Source: Calamus simplicifolius (lineage: Eukaryota > Streptophyta > Magnoliopsida > Arecales > Arecaceae). Taken from it: DNA of 64,000 bases. The notes under the pieces are model-generated. The model did not search any database and was not told the origin of the DNA. It worked only from the letters and a program-made list of their open reading frames with translations. The DNA lies in contig UESW01004014.1 of NCBI GenBank assembly GCA_900491605.1, forward strand, positions 637,880 through 701,879. The letters run 5' to 3'. The translations under genes and the position numbers were made by a program. The first letter of the stretch is position 1, and each line of letters opens with the position of its first letter. Shown here in pieces: positions 35,419 to 47,159 of this stretch.

Positions 35419-35795
35419 TGCATGTGAGATAGGACTGATGGGGTAAGGGTTGAACCGTAGTGATGATATGATGTAATACATGATACATGTGAGATAGGAC
35501 CATGGGGTAAGGGTTGAACCGGAGTGTTAATATGATGTAATACATGATACATGTGAGATGTTGATATGATGTAACACATGATACATGTGAGATAGGACCA
35601 TGGAGTAAGGGTTGAACCGGATTGTTGATATGATGTAATACATGATACATGTGAGATGTTGATATGATGTAATACATGATACATGTGAGATAGGACCATG
35701 GGGTAAGGGTTGAACCGGAGTGTTGATATGATGTAATACATGATACATGTGAGATAGGACCATGGGGTAAGGGTTGAACTAGAGTGTTGATATGA
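35419..35795. repeat. Minisatellite with alternating 64-bp and 34-bp units
   Basis: Each unit starts CATGTGAGAT. Long units (64 bp) carry the insert AGGACCATGGGGTAAGGGTT followed by GAACCGGAGT. Short units (34 bp) lack exactly these 30 bp. The order is long, long, short, long, short, long, long. All three minus-strand frames stay open across it because of the repeat composition, not because it codes. Confidence 0.92.
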
Positions 35796-37040
35796 TGTAG
35801 ACTGAATTGTTCGGCTGCAACATGGCAGTCACGTGCATGATCAAAGGTAGGCATGATGTATCCATTCAGTTTGAAATTGTTTTATCTTTCTTGATAGGGA
35901 TAGGATGAACATAGAAATATGGCATCCATGTATAATAGATGACCGAAGATAGATATAATAAAGCCAATCGGTTCCAGATTATTTTTATCTTTTTCTTTTG
36001 ATAGGGATGAAATGGGAATAAAAATAAGTATATCGCCTCATCCCATTAGTTTATACTTTATACTTAAATACTATAATACTTTTATATATTTTTATACATA
36101 TTAACATACCCTCATATATTAATAATTTTTTCCTCAACCCTAATATTTCTTTTTATTATTATTATTTTAGTTATATTATTGATTCTATAAATTTTATAAA
36201 AAAATTATATATGCCATTGGGAATAGAGTAGAGACAGAAGGGTAGGGGCAAGGCAGGATAGAGATTTATCATTCTCTATAAGACAGAGATAGGAATAAAA
36301 AATCTCCATTTATGAAGACATGGGAGAATAAAAATTATTTTCTTTGGCAAAGTTAAAGGATGAATGAGTAGTAGGGTTTCTGGACCCGACCTGCACCATT
36401 ACCATCCCTAGTTAGGATCATATTAGGTTAATATGGTAACTTAAAGGATCCAATTTAAACTAAGGGGTATGATAGCATAGTGATCAAATTAGTGGAGGTA
36501 TCCTATAATCTTTCCAAATATTTATAAGCAATAGTTAAAGGGTTCTCCCGGTTGGGCTCATCGTAGATGTGCTGCGCTCATCCTAGTTGTTCTCCAAATG
36601 CATTAGATAGAGTTTGGTGTTGTCTTTATAATTTGGGTTAGGCTTGGGCTTGAATAATCCCAAACTAACCTCAGGTAGGATTGAGCTCAAATTTGACTGA
36701 AATCTAACCCTAATCCAACTTGAGTCTGACTTGAAATTACCTAGTAAATATATAATTCAACTTTACATTTCATATTTTCATGTAAGTTTATATTTTTATC
36801 CTATTAAATGTTAAGTTGTGGGAATAAGCCATCATAATTTGGATGGTGAAGACCTCAACTTGACAAATATTAATATAATAATAACATCTTCAACTTCCCG
36901 ATGATGTTGACATTTTTACTCAAACAGATGTAACCCTGCGAGGATGGTCCAATCCATGCTAATTCAACACCAAGCCGAGTCAACCTGAGTTTATCTTAAT
37001 CTGAATTAGGTTGGGTTTGGTTAAGGTGGGGAGATAATTA
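35796..37040. other. Unassigned stretch
   Basis: AT-rich. No gene, TIR or tandem repeat was recognised. Confidence 0.4.
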
Positions 37041-37398
37041 GGTAGTGTTTGATAGAAAAAATATTATCCATGGATAAATGTACGGGATAGAGTTTGTCCT
37101 CTGGCTATCCCTAGGAATATCCCTTGACTATCCGATTGATCATATCAAATGCAAAAAGGTAAATCCATAGGATAATTTTTTTTACTTTTATTTGGAGGGA
37201 TAACCAGCTATTCCTGCATTCTCTAGGAAATAAATTGAGGGGATATTCCATGGTTAACCATGATTAATCATGGATTATCCCTTTGGTTAACTTTATTCCC
37301 AGCTATCCCTTATAGTTATGACTTTTGGGAATAAGAAAGGATAATAAGAGAAGATATCCCTTGGATATCCACTCTTATCCCCTATTTCAAACACTACC
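37041..37398. mobile_element. Tourist/PIF-Harbinger-type MITE
   Basis: 358 bp with terminal inverted repeats GGTAGTGTTTGATAG and TTTCAAACACTACC, flanked by the 3-bp duplication TTA (37038-37040 and 37399-37401), as in Harbinger-type MITEs. The interior contains nested inverted repeats (CCATGGTTAACCATG, AATCATGGATTA). It has no coding capacity. It lies about 460 bp downstream of the CYSTM stop codon. Confidence 0.88.
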
Positions 37399-37401
37399 TT
37401 A

Positions 37402-37860
37402 GTTTCTTTCTTTCATTCAAATTTCTCTGTGTTTCTCCATCTTGGAAACCAAGTTGGATCTCTTTCCCCTAATAGTATGCTCTTCAAGAACTCTGAAGCA
37501 GAGTAGGAAACACATTCCCTAATGACCGTATGATAACACAGGCATCATGTGTTTGAACTATGATTGCAATACAGTCTATCCACAGCTCACACACAATTCT
37601 AGTGAATGAGTGAATTATCAACAGCATATTGCTTATAAGCGGTTCAAATTCATCATAGCTTGCTTTAATGCAATGAGTAATTATGCTTGCTGCACACAAT
37701 ACATAAGTCCCAAAGATCTTATATTATAGACAGATCATGGCTACCATAATACAGGGTACATACAAAGAAATATAGGAAGAAAAGCAGTCACTGTTAGTAG
37801 GGTCACGACCTCTTAAGGTAGAAGAACAGAGATTATTTCCATGTCACACATTAAAGCTTC
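37402..37860 (-). other. Downstream region of the CYSTM gene (3' UTR candidate)
   Basis: Follows the stop codon at 37861-37863 on the minus strand. No canonical AATAAA was seen close by; AT-rich AATAAT-type sequences are present. No other gene. Confidence 0.4.
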
Positions 37861-37909
37861 TTAGAAGCAGCACTCTTCCAACACACAGCAGCAGCAAAGA
37901 GCAGCCAAA
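37861..37909 (-). CDS. CYSTM gene exon 3
   Basis: 49 nt after a TTGCAG acceptor. With the TG left by exon 2 the first codon is Cys. It encodes CLAALCCCCVLEECCF and a TAA stop, the signature C-terminus of the family. Confidence 0.9.
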
Positions 37910-38780
37910 CTGCAACACGAAAGCAAAAGGTAAATTGAGCGAGAAAATTACAAGGCCAAGAGAAAGAAAGTAAAGTAGGAAAACCTGGGATAAATCATCA
38001 TATTTCCCTTCCAGGTTGGGAATTGAGATAGTCCTCACAACATCCATAAATACTAGATTCACATAGAAGTTAGTAAACCCATTGCTTAAGTGGATGAATC
38101 ATCATAGCCACAACCATATAGTCAGTCTTCATGTACTCTATCCTGCAGTTGTTCCTGATCAAATATCTGAAGCGTGGCTAAAGAGCTAGGAGACCAGATG
38201 CAACAGTTGTTCTAGTGTATCTGAAGAACCCTTTTCTCATTATTATCATATTATATGGCTAACGTTTAACAAACCTTGAATGTTCAAAAAGAATAATACT
38301 CTTGATACACAAGTCTCTTAGTTACTAAATCAAGCTGATGTTATGGAAAACGATTTACTATGGGTTTTGCTGAAATTGGATAAGTAGATCTCTGAAAAGA
38401 ACCAAACTCTAATGATCGTTCATGATATTACCTCATCACTTGCTCATGTAAGGCTAGGCAGTGTCCTCTATCACGAGTATTTGGAGGACTACTGACCTAG
38501 ACTGATGCCGAAAAAGGAGAAAGCAAAGAATGAAAGGAAAATTTATTTGAACAAGAAATAATGACACATCCACCGCTGGAATTATGTATACTAGGACTCA
38601 CACCAGATTCCTCTTCATTAACTCAGCACTCTACATGGAAGAATATTTATGGGAAACTAAAGAATTCCTTTACTAGGACTTATGCTCGAACTATTGGATG
38701 TAATAAGTGTAGCCCTAGAAATTTGAGGAGCAACTGTTGGACTTGATGTATCTTAAAAGCACAGAGATGCAACAGAATAA

Positions 38781-38827
<47 letters not shown>

Positions 38828-41800
38828 ATGCATATAGACTAGTATCATGCAATATATTTAACAACAGAATGTACTACATCTGTCTTCTCCTTTATGCAAA
38901 GGGTCCATAACTGAGATATGCCAGATAAACTAAAACAAAATCAAAAACATATTGATTATATGATGCAGGATAGGAGTGATTGAACCTAGAAGTTAATATC
39001 CATGAAGGAGCAAAATCATTGATTTTTGGGATATAAGCCTCAGGAATAATTTAATGTTACATCAAATATATGAGGAAAACGTATAGCAAGATAGTCATAG
39101 GAAGTTGGAATTTATTGCTTGTTCAGTCTTTTGGTCTCTTTTCCCAGAGGAATGAATACTAATACTAACTATAAGGAAAAAAGAATAATTTTGCATAAAA
39201 TAACTTGGGAGCCAACAGCAACAATGCAAAAGATATAGAACCATGACCATGGGAGAAAAAGCAATGTGCATCCTTTTCAACAAAAGAACTGAAGTGATCA
39301 GAATAGGACACACTACTTAGGTTAGTATTTGGCTGGTAACACCTAACAGGAGTCCTACAGCCTAAAACAATACAAATAAGCAATGTGCATCATTTTCAGG
39401 AAAACACAACTGAAGTGATCAGAATAGGTCACACTGCTTAGCTTTGTGTCCAGTTGATCACACCTAACAGGAGTCCTATAGCCTAACACAATACAAATAA
39501 AGAGTAAACGGCTTGGCCACTAAGGCGGTCTTTCACTTGGAGAGAAATGAGTCTGTTTGACGAGAGCTTTCTGATGCAGCACAAAAAGAACAAAAGAAAA
39601 ATCCTGAACTCTTGCTAAAAACTCAACTTAGAACCTTCTTAGAATGTTAACAGATAATTCTACAAAGTCTTGAATCTAATTCAACAAGAGTTCCAATTCA
39701 TACAGGATGCAAAATAAATGTGACTGAACTCATCCAATATGAGAATCAGACCTTTTTTGGATATTCAATAAATTTGGATGAACATGTCCAATAGGGAAAC
39801 TAGATGTTTCTTTATCTTACTCTTCCTTCCTATGCATTAATCACTTTCCTCCATTCTAGATCCCCTAATTCCACATCTAGAAAAATTCTGCATTAAGTTA
39901 TGCAGAGTATTTTTTTTTTTTTACACATCACAACCTGTTATTAAGGCTTGCTATTGCCTTCGTATTCTTCTAGAGATGCTCACAATGTTCACAAAGAAGG
40001 ATAACAAAAGCTTTGGTGTGATAGAAAGTACAACCATGGTGACCTTTTGATTAACAAGAGTAGCCTGCCTGCCCTCAAAATTATTTATTTGTCTCAAAAG
40101 CTCATTATCTCCATGTTTTACCCTTGGGGCAAGGTGTGGGCCCTAATATCCAATTTATCTATAGCAAGAATATGGCTCTTGTATCTTGAAAACTTAGCCC
40201 AGAAGACAGTTTCAACAAAGGTCATAGTGTTCAATTTATCTATAGCAAGAATATGGCTCCATAATACTTTCAACAAAGTTCAATTCACCATAATAGTAGC
40301 TCAGACCTCATACCATTCAAAGCAGCCAAAGCAGGCAGTTTCATCATGACACCTTGTGCTTAGGCCACTAATTAATTGAGTTCACTTTGCCCAGCCAGCG
40401 ATCAATCTATTGACGATCCGCACACCCAAAAAAAAAATGGAGCATCGTTAATCAACACCTAGGACTTAATGGCCTTAGAGCAATCATTTAGTTGAAAAAG
40501 ACCATTAATATTGCCGGAGTTTATTTGGCCATCAAAGAACTGTTGCCTACAACTCTTCTGTCAAATCCTCTATGGCAGGCAAAGAATCAACCGACTGACT
40601 AGCTGGTTGAGGAAGAGAGACTTAGAATAAGGTGATGCGCCTAAGGATTTTTCTTGGAGTTCCTATGGCTGGCTAATATTCGGTGAATTTCCAAGTCTCA
40701 TAATGTTAGATAGGTACATGATCAAAGATGCAAATACTCAGACTCATAAGATGTATGCATTTTGTGTGCATATATATGCAAGGGCAACATACGACTCTTT
40801 GTTCATGTTGGCTCTGCAGCTAACTTCAAGTTACATAAAGCTATGGTTTTGAGATGCTCATTAGATGATAGAATGTGGCAATGAACATATTTATAGAATC
40901 ACAGAGTTCAATGGCATACTATATTGTAAAAGGGGCTAACGATTTTAAAATCAATGATAGGCCATCCAAAAAAACAAAAAAATCTAAACTATTGAGCATG
41001 ATTCATCCTATCAAGAATGCCAATAAATCAAATTCATATATTTTAGCAGTCTCTAACCTATGCACTAAATCATACCAAAATGAATGGTATCAACTCAACT
41101 TGTATCGTAAAATATATGATAGGCATATAAATTAAACAACCTACGCACCTCAAAAGATGGCTAGATTCAAATTCACTAGATTTTGATGATTCAATCATTA
41201 TAAAATAAAGTATTATGCTATTAAAATCATCTATTTTAACACATTAGATAACTATATTAGAGACACAAAATTTGAATTTTACTTTCCTTTTTTTGTAGTG
41301 CATGTCACATTCAATTGTTTGGATCGCAAATTTGGATGGTCCATCATTGATGTTGAACAATTAACTTCTTTTTAATGGAGTTAATCAAAAGTGTAGTCCA
41401 ACTCAACATACATACACACATACATCTACATATGCGTGCGTGTGTGCATGTGCATACGCACACTTACAGATATATATATAGTTTCAGTTATGAAAGTGAT
41501 TATTTTGGCTGCATCAGGAGTATATATTGATCTATTCATTTTGGATTTGTGTAGCTAGGTTTATGTATTCAGGAGAAGCCTCCTTATATCTAGCAGGCAT
41601 CACAATATATATATTTTTACTTAGTGGACTCAATTACCATCTTCCTTCTGATGGAGTCTAAACTAGTCACATTTCATTCATTCCCCTTTCTTTCTACTTA
41701 TTCCATTACTTCTTACCAATCATTTTGCAAACCTACCTAATGAGTTAACCACAACAACAAGCCAGCATAATCAATTAATACATAATACTCAGGGAAAATT

Positions 41801-44800
41801 TACTTCTCCTTGAGTTGTTAAGTAAAATTTGATGTTGACTTGTGCCCTCTAAATCAACACCAATAAGCTACAACCTGTAAGAGTTGATGACCCTTCGCTA
41901 CAAACAATGGGAGGCAAGGTGCATTTTAAATATATAGCACCTCCTTTACTTCAAACCATGTATGGGTGAGCCAAAAATATATGGCCTAAGCTCTGGCCTG
42001 GTTTAATGGTAAATTAATTTGGCTCAAATTTAGAAGAACCAGCTCAAGCTCTGATCATTTTACCATGAGCCAGATCAAGCTCATCTAAATTCTTGTTTGG
42101 CTTGACAATGGGGTTTTGATCAGGAAAGCCAAGGTTGGGGAAAGGTTGTTGTAGGCTTTATTGTCTAGAAACTTGAGCAGCCCTGCCGTGTAGACTCTTG
42201 ATACTTTCTGGGCAGCTAGTTGGTGGAGGCCTAGGTGAGCACCTAGCCACCTACTAGCCACTCCGTTAATGGATAGGTGCTTCTCTATCTACATATACAT
42301 ACATACATACAGGCCTAGGTGAGCACCTGGCCACCTACTAGCTACTCTGTTAATGGATAGGTGCTTCTCTATCTACATACATACATACATACATACATAC
42401 ATACATACATACATACATACATACATACATTACATTACATACATACATATAATGAGAAAGCCTTGATTCTAGAATGAATTCTAGAATCCAGGACCTTATT
42501 TAGGGTCCAGCAATGTGTCAAATTTTCAGGTATACAGTGTCCCTTTTAAATGACACAAAAAAGACGTGCAGCTTCAACAATTTCTCCTATTTACTTTCTT
42601 CCTTCACATGTGGACTACAAGCTCCATTCTAGTATCTAAGAATATATCAAACACTTTCAATTTCAATCATCTTTCTGTGCATATTTTATTAAGTGCAATT
42701 AATACCAATTATTTTTGGGAATATTAACATCTTATTTATAGAAGCTCTTTAAGGATACTGTATGTTATGATAATGAGCCCTGCCTTGGGTTTTCTCTCAT
42801 CTACATAATGATATTCATCAAAAGGCCCTCTCTTAACTATAAATCCTCCTCTCCATAGTGGGGCGGCAAGCTAAGGATCAAGGGCTCTCAAAACAAAAGA
42901 CTAGGGGGCAAGTCAGAGGTTAGTTTTATCATATTAGTGATAATTTGACTATGCAAGGCTCCTATATTAATTTTATCAAACTAAGGGAATTTTTTAGTCA
43001 AAGCACCTGTCAATCCATCTAGGTGCTCTGCCTAGACATAGTAAGGGTCACCGTCTAGGGCTGCCCAAGTATTTTTACAATATTGGGATGGGGCAGTTTG
43101 CATTGTTTGGCAAATATAAGGTCTAGGATAGGAGCAAGAACAAGATGGTTAGGAGAGAGGGAAGGAGAAGATGGTCAGGGGGTAGCTAGATCCAACTTCA
43201 AACCTGTGACGATGGAATATACAATATGCTGCATGATAGTGAGCAGGATAAAGGAAACAATAGGAAAAAGAGATCAGCTCCACTACTACCAAGGGGGATG
43301 GTAGATCCAAGATTGTAGGGAGTGAGTGTAGAAAATAGAGGATGGACTTGGTGTAGTCATCCATCGGAAGCCAAAAGACAATGGCAACAAGCTCCTTTGG
43401 GAGATTTAATCTGGTATTGAACAGGTGGAATTGTATTCCATGTTGCCCATCATCAAGCCCTTGAGACGACAATTAAGAAGGTTCGATAGCTGGGGTGGAA
43501 AATGAGAGATAACCAAAGAGGCAAAGGGCTACAGCTTATCTTTTAGGCCTTCATTCATCTCATTTGTCCATGAATATTTTCCAGTAGATTTAACAGCTAC
43601 AATGTTGAATGAAGAAGATATATGTCATTAGACTTAAGATCTTATGGCTTGCATATTTCTAGTTTTAAATAAAAGTAATTAGTTCTTTAAAAGTAAATAT
43701 AAACAAGATGTTCTATTTCTATATATTATGCAATATTATATAGTTATTATTCATGCTGTATTGAGCTAAAGAAGTGAACTGGATCTAGCTTGTGTTTAGT
43801 ATTTTTATTTTTCAAGCTGAGAAATCTAGCTCATGTTTGACTTGTTAACTTTCAAGAAACCAAGATCGAGCTGAATATTGTGCCAAAATCTAGCCAGTCA
43901 ACAGCTCGTTTGTTTGACAGCCCTAAAAGGAAGATTATATAAGAGTATGAAATCATATTCAATATCTCAGAAGTCTAGCTCAATGCCTAATGGGCCTGAA
44001 GATGCCTATTGAAGAAGAAAAGGAGATGATACTGTTCTTTGAAATGAAGAAGGCTAAAGCAGATGCAATTCACTTAGGGACAAACATACAACTCACACAG
44101 TGCCAAGCATTGTCAATCATAGTAACTGTTACTTTCAACAGGATGGTTCAAGCAAGAAAGAAATTCTGATCTTAAAAACAGATCCCAAGGTTAATTTTAT
44201 GGAAGTGCTTACCAGCATTTTATATCACATTTGATCACTTAAGAACCAAACGCTTCTTGCTTTTCTCAAGACTAAGTCATCTTTCTCCTAACATAAGCTA
44301 TGATTTCTGCATTTGCTTCTAGTTCCTGTTAAGAGCTGCAGATGTTCTTTAATAAATTAAGGTTGTATTTTACTGCCTCATTCTGCCTTTTGCAAAAGTG
44401 GACACTTTATGACTACATGGAAATAACTAGGTGTGAGTAATTGGGGATTAGCAAATGGGTCTAAATAAAGAGATTAGGAAGGGGATTATCTTTGGGGCTT
44501 AATTAATCAGGATGCCATAGATTAAATTTTCTGTAATTGATCGTAGTAACTAAATTTGTGGATAGGGTTCATGATTCCCTCTTTAATTAAATCATCCAAG
44601 CTCCAGGGAACCTACACTGTACAATCAGTTGTTCCAATGTACTCCCCTTGATTAGCATATTTGGACATCCAAAGCACTTTGCAGCCATTTAGCTATGCTT
44701 ATTTTGATAATACTGTAACTAGTGATAGAACATGTGGTACAACAATGACATTTACTGTGAACAATTTCAACTCAAAGCTGACAAAGGTTCTTTGCTATAT

Positions 44801-46018
44801 GGTAAAGAGTATAAAATTGTTAACCACCACTCCCCACAACGCCCCCCGCGCCCCCAATTTAACTACAATAAATTTACACCTCCAATCAATCAGGGTTTGC
44901 ACAGTTTAATTTAATCATTATCAAGCTGTAACTGTCAGTAGAATGAAAAGATAATCAACGAGGGACAACCTAAATTAAAGCCTTAACCTTTTTTATGCTC
45001 ATCTCTACATTGATTTTACTGATCTAATTGATCCAAGGGAGAAATCACGGTATCAGTATCAAAAGATGACATGGTCCAGTCAGGGATTATAGAAATCAAA
45101 GTTTTACCAGATCAGTAAAAGATCAACAATGAAAATATTATTTATGAGACAAAAATCAATATGTCAAACACAAATTCCACAAATTTTTTTATGCAACACC
45201 TGTGACTTAAATCAATAGTTACAAGAGAATAAGGTCAGAACCCTACTACATCAGGGAAGCAGGAAAAACTAGCACCATCAATTAACATTCAGTTTCAATC
45301 AAATATTCCATTTGTTAAAAAAAAAAAGAGAAAAAATAACTGCGATCACACCACAGCTAATTGGCCATGCCTAACCAAAGATCATAATTTGTACATGACC
45401 AGCAGCCAACTAAAGGGGAAAATAAGTAAAATCACTTAGAAACATCACAAAGAAAGTAAATAGATGGAATCAAATAAATAAGCAGATCCCAGTTCTCTAT
45501 CAATCCAGACTAACTAAAGCGCCAATTCACATAAAATAATAGATAAAAATAAGAACATAATATAACTATCGACATAAATTGGAGAGAAATCAAAGAAAAG
45601 TGGAGAAGGGGGCGACTGCGAGATGATATGCATACCATCCTCGTAAGAAGGAGAAGCAAGAGGTATTATGATCATGGCCGTGGCAGTAGGCCGAGATGGA
45701 GGAGGTGGTGGCGGTGGAGGAGGAGGGTAGCCATCATGGAAGTAGCCTTGGTACCCCGGTGGTGGTGGTGGAGGATAGAGCCCTTGCGGCGGGCGAGGGT
45801 AGAATCCTTGGGGTGGTGGGGGTGGTGGATAAGGTTGAGATCCATGTGGTGGAGGTGGTGGGTATGGTTGTGAGAATCCTGCAACAAAACCAATCAACAC
45901 ATCCAATCATCTTCATGCCATCATAACAAAAAAGACAAACACCTACCCATCTCTGCACAATCTAGTGAAATTCAACAAAATCCGTGAGTGTATAACGAAA
46001 TTCATAGAAGAAATTAGA

Positions 46019-46058
<40 letters not shown>

Positions 46059-46117
46059 AAGCAGCCTTTGCCTGGTGGAGGGTAGGCCTCCTGGGGAGGG
46101 ACCTGATGGTAGGTCAT
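37861..46117 (-). CDS. CYSTM (cysteine-rich transmembrane module) protein gene, frameshifted in exon 2
   Basis: The only host gene I recognise. Exon 1 (46117-46072) encodes MTYHQVPPQEAYPPP. Exon 2 (45878-45636) encodes a proline-rich tail with QPYPPPPP, QGFYPRPP and GYQGYFHDGYPPPPP. Exon 3 (37909-37861) encodes the module end CLAALCCCCVLEECCF and the stop. Such small tail-anchored proteins combine a Pro/Gln/Tyr-rich N-terminus with a C-terminal cysteine-rich membrane segment and are linked to stress responses. Intron 1 is GC-AG; intron 2 is 7.7 kb. The frame that encodes the proline tract and the frame that encodes CFSFLRG before exon 3 do not match: exon 2 is one base short of (or two over) a continuous frame. 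This is either a disabling mutation or a sequence error. Confidence 0.85.
38787..38824. repeat. (AG)n microsatellite in intron 2
   Basis: About 19 AG units. Confidence 0.95.
39259..39500. repeat. Tandem duplication, about 119-bp period, intron 2
   Basis: Two units starting AAGCAATGTGCATC at 39259 and 39378, sharing GAAGTGATCAGAATAGG, CACCTAACAGGAGTCCTA and a common end AATACAAATAA. They are moderately diverged. Confidence 0.88.
40150..40262. repeat. Short direct repeat in intron 2
   Basis: CAATTTATCTATAGCAAGAA followed by TATGGCTC occurs twice about 82 bp apart (near 40150 and 40233). Both copies sit in similar context with TTTCAACAAAG. Confidence 0.7.
42228..42450. repeat. 84-bp tandem duplication and (CATA)n microsatellite, intron 2
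   Basis: GGCCTAGGTGAGCACCT starts at 42228 and again at 42312, with nearly identical units ending CTATCTACATA. It is followed by about 14 CATA units, then CATTACATTACATA variants. Each unit ends in a short CATA run, so the microsatellite probably seeded the duplication. Confidence 0.9.
45636..45878 (-). CDS. CYSTM gene exon 2 (proline-rich, frame break)
   Basis: 243 nt between a TTGCAG acceptor and a GTATGC donor. The first part reads as Pro/Tyr/Gly-rich tail in one frame. The last part reads YCHGHDHNTSCFSFLRG in another. The switch falls in the proline codon tract around 45685-45730, a place prone to slippage. Confidence 0.85.
46022..46058. repeat. (AG)n microsatellite in CYSTM intron 1
   Basis: About 17 AG units (CT on the coding strand) starting 14 bases inside the GC-AG intron. 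Confidence 0.95.
46072..46117 (-). CDS. CYSTM gene exon 1
   Basis: ATG at 46117-46115; 15 codons plus one base, ending CCACCAG before a GCAAAG donor. Joining to exon 2 keeps the phase and gives PPPGFSQPYPPPP. Confidence 0.85.
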
Positions 46118-46167
46118 TCTCTTCTCTTCCTCTGGTGTTGGCTGGCTGGCTGAACTGGCCGCAAGGG

Positions 46168-46175
46168 TAAATATA
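46168..46175 (-). promoter_or_regulatory. Candidate TATA box of the CYSTM gene
   Basis: TATATTTA on the minus strand about 50 bp upstream of the start codon, in a CTTTATATTTACC context. It leaves room for a very short 5' UTR. The MULE end at 46238 lies only about 60 bp further upstream. Confidence 0.5.
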
Positions 46176-46265
46176 AAGACGGGTGGAGACAAGATGGTAC
46201 CAAACTCCACAGGCTGGCTTTCGTTGACTTTGCACTGGGGAGCTTCTATTTGCACCGTAAAAATT

Positions 46266-46559
46266 TCAACTGTTTTCTAAACCGGTATATTTTTGGCACC
46301 GGTTTAATAACAATAGAATGGAATGTAACTATTTTTTTATAAAAATATGTGTAAAAAAATATTATTTAAAATAATATTTTTTTAAGCATAAAGCATCATT
46401 ATGATGCTTTTAAGAAGCGTACTTTTAAAAATTTTATTTTAAATGATATTTTAACGTCATTTAAAATAGCATTTTACTTTTTATGTTATTTTATGAAATG
46501 ATTATGTTTTACCTTATTTATGTTAAACTGGTGCCAAAAGATATCTTAAAAAATAGCTC
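46266..46559. mobile_element. Small Mutator-type MITE nested in the left TIR of the MULE
   Basis: Absent from the related MULE at 12410-13876, which reads straight through this point. The flanks are a 9-bp duplication with one mismatch: GTAAAAATT (46257-46265) and GCAAAAATT (46560-46568). Its ends form inverted repeats around TATATTTTTGGCACCGGTTT and AAACTGGTGCCAAAAGATAT. The interior is AT-rich and non-coding. Confidence 0.85.
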
Positions 46560-47159
46560 GCAAAAATTACTTTCTACACCCGCACTTAACCAAAAAAAAT
46601 CCAGTTTATCCCTCAAAAAATAATCATTTTTTCTTTTAATTTCTCTCCGCACCCACCCAGAATAAAAACCCTCTTCGCCCTCCCCAACGTTCCAGCTGAA
46701 CAAAACTCCTCTCAATCCATTTCTAGCTTTTAAACCCCTTGTTTGAATGGATTTTAACCTCTAATTGAACAATGAACAAGCAACTAGCAATTTGGAAAGA
46801 TTCTATGAAAGCAAAGGTTTATTTTTGAATATGTTTCAATTTTTTTTTTTCTAGATCGTGTCTTGTTCGGCCATACAGGCTGAACAAATCAGCATTGTTC
46901 GGCTGCACTGAGCCGAACAGAGGCCCACTTTTTGGCCCTAATGGGTAAATGTTTATATGGATCAAATGTTAATTTAAAATGATTTTTGTACATGTAGGAC
47001 GATGCTTCAACCAAATGCAGCATGATTGGCTCAAATATATGATGGATTACATAAATAAATTTACAACTTACGAGTTCTGATAAGTTTGATTGTAATTATT
47101 TTATTAGTTGCCTGAGCAATGTGTAAAATTGTCTACTCACATTAAACTATTTAATGTGT

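Noticed and set aside
35262..35854. Long overlapping minus-strand open frames rich in HVSCITSYQH-like repeats
   Set aside because: They are the minisatellite read in all three frames; unit lengths of 64 and 34 bp change the frame, so no single repeat protein is implied.
45628..45958. Plus-strand and alternative-frame open stretches over CYSTM exon 2
   Set aside because: Mirror of the proline codon tract; splice sites and homology support only the minus-strand gene.
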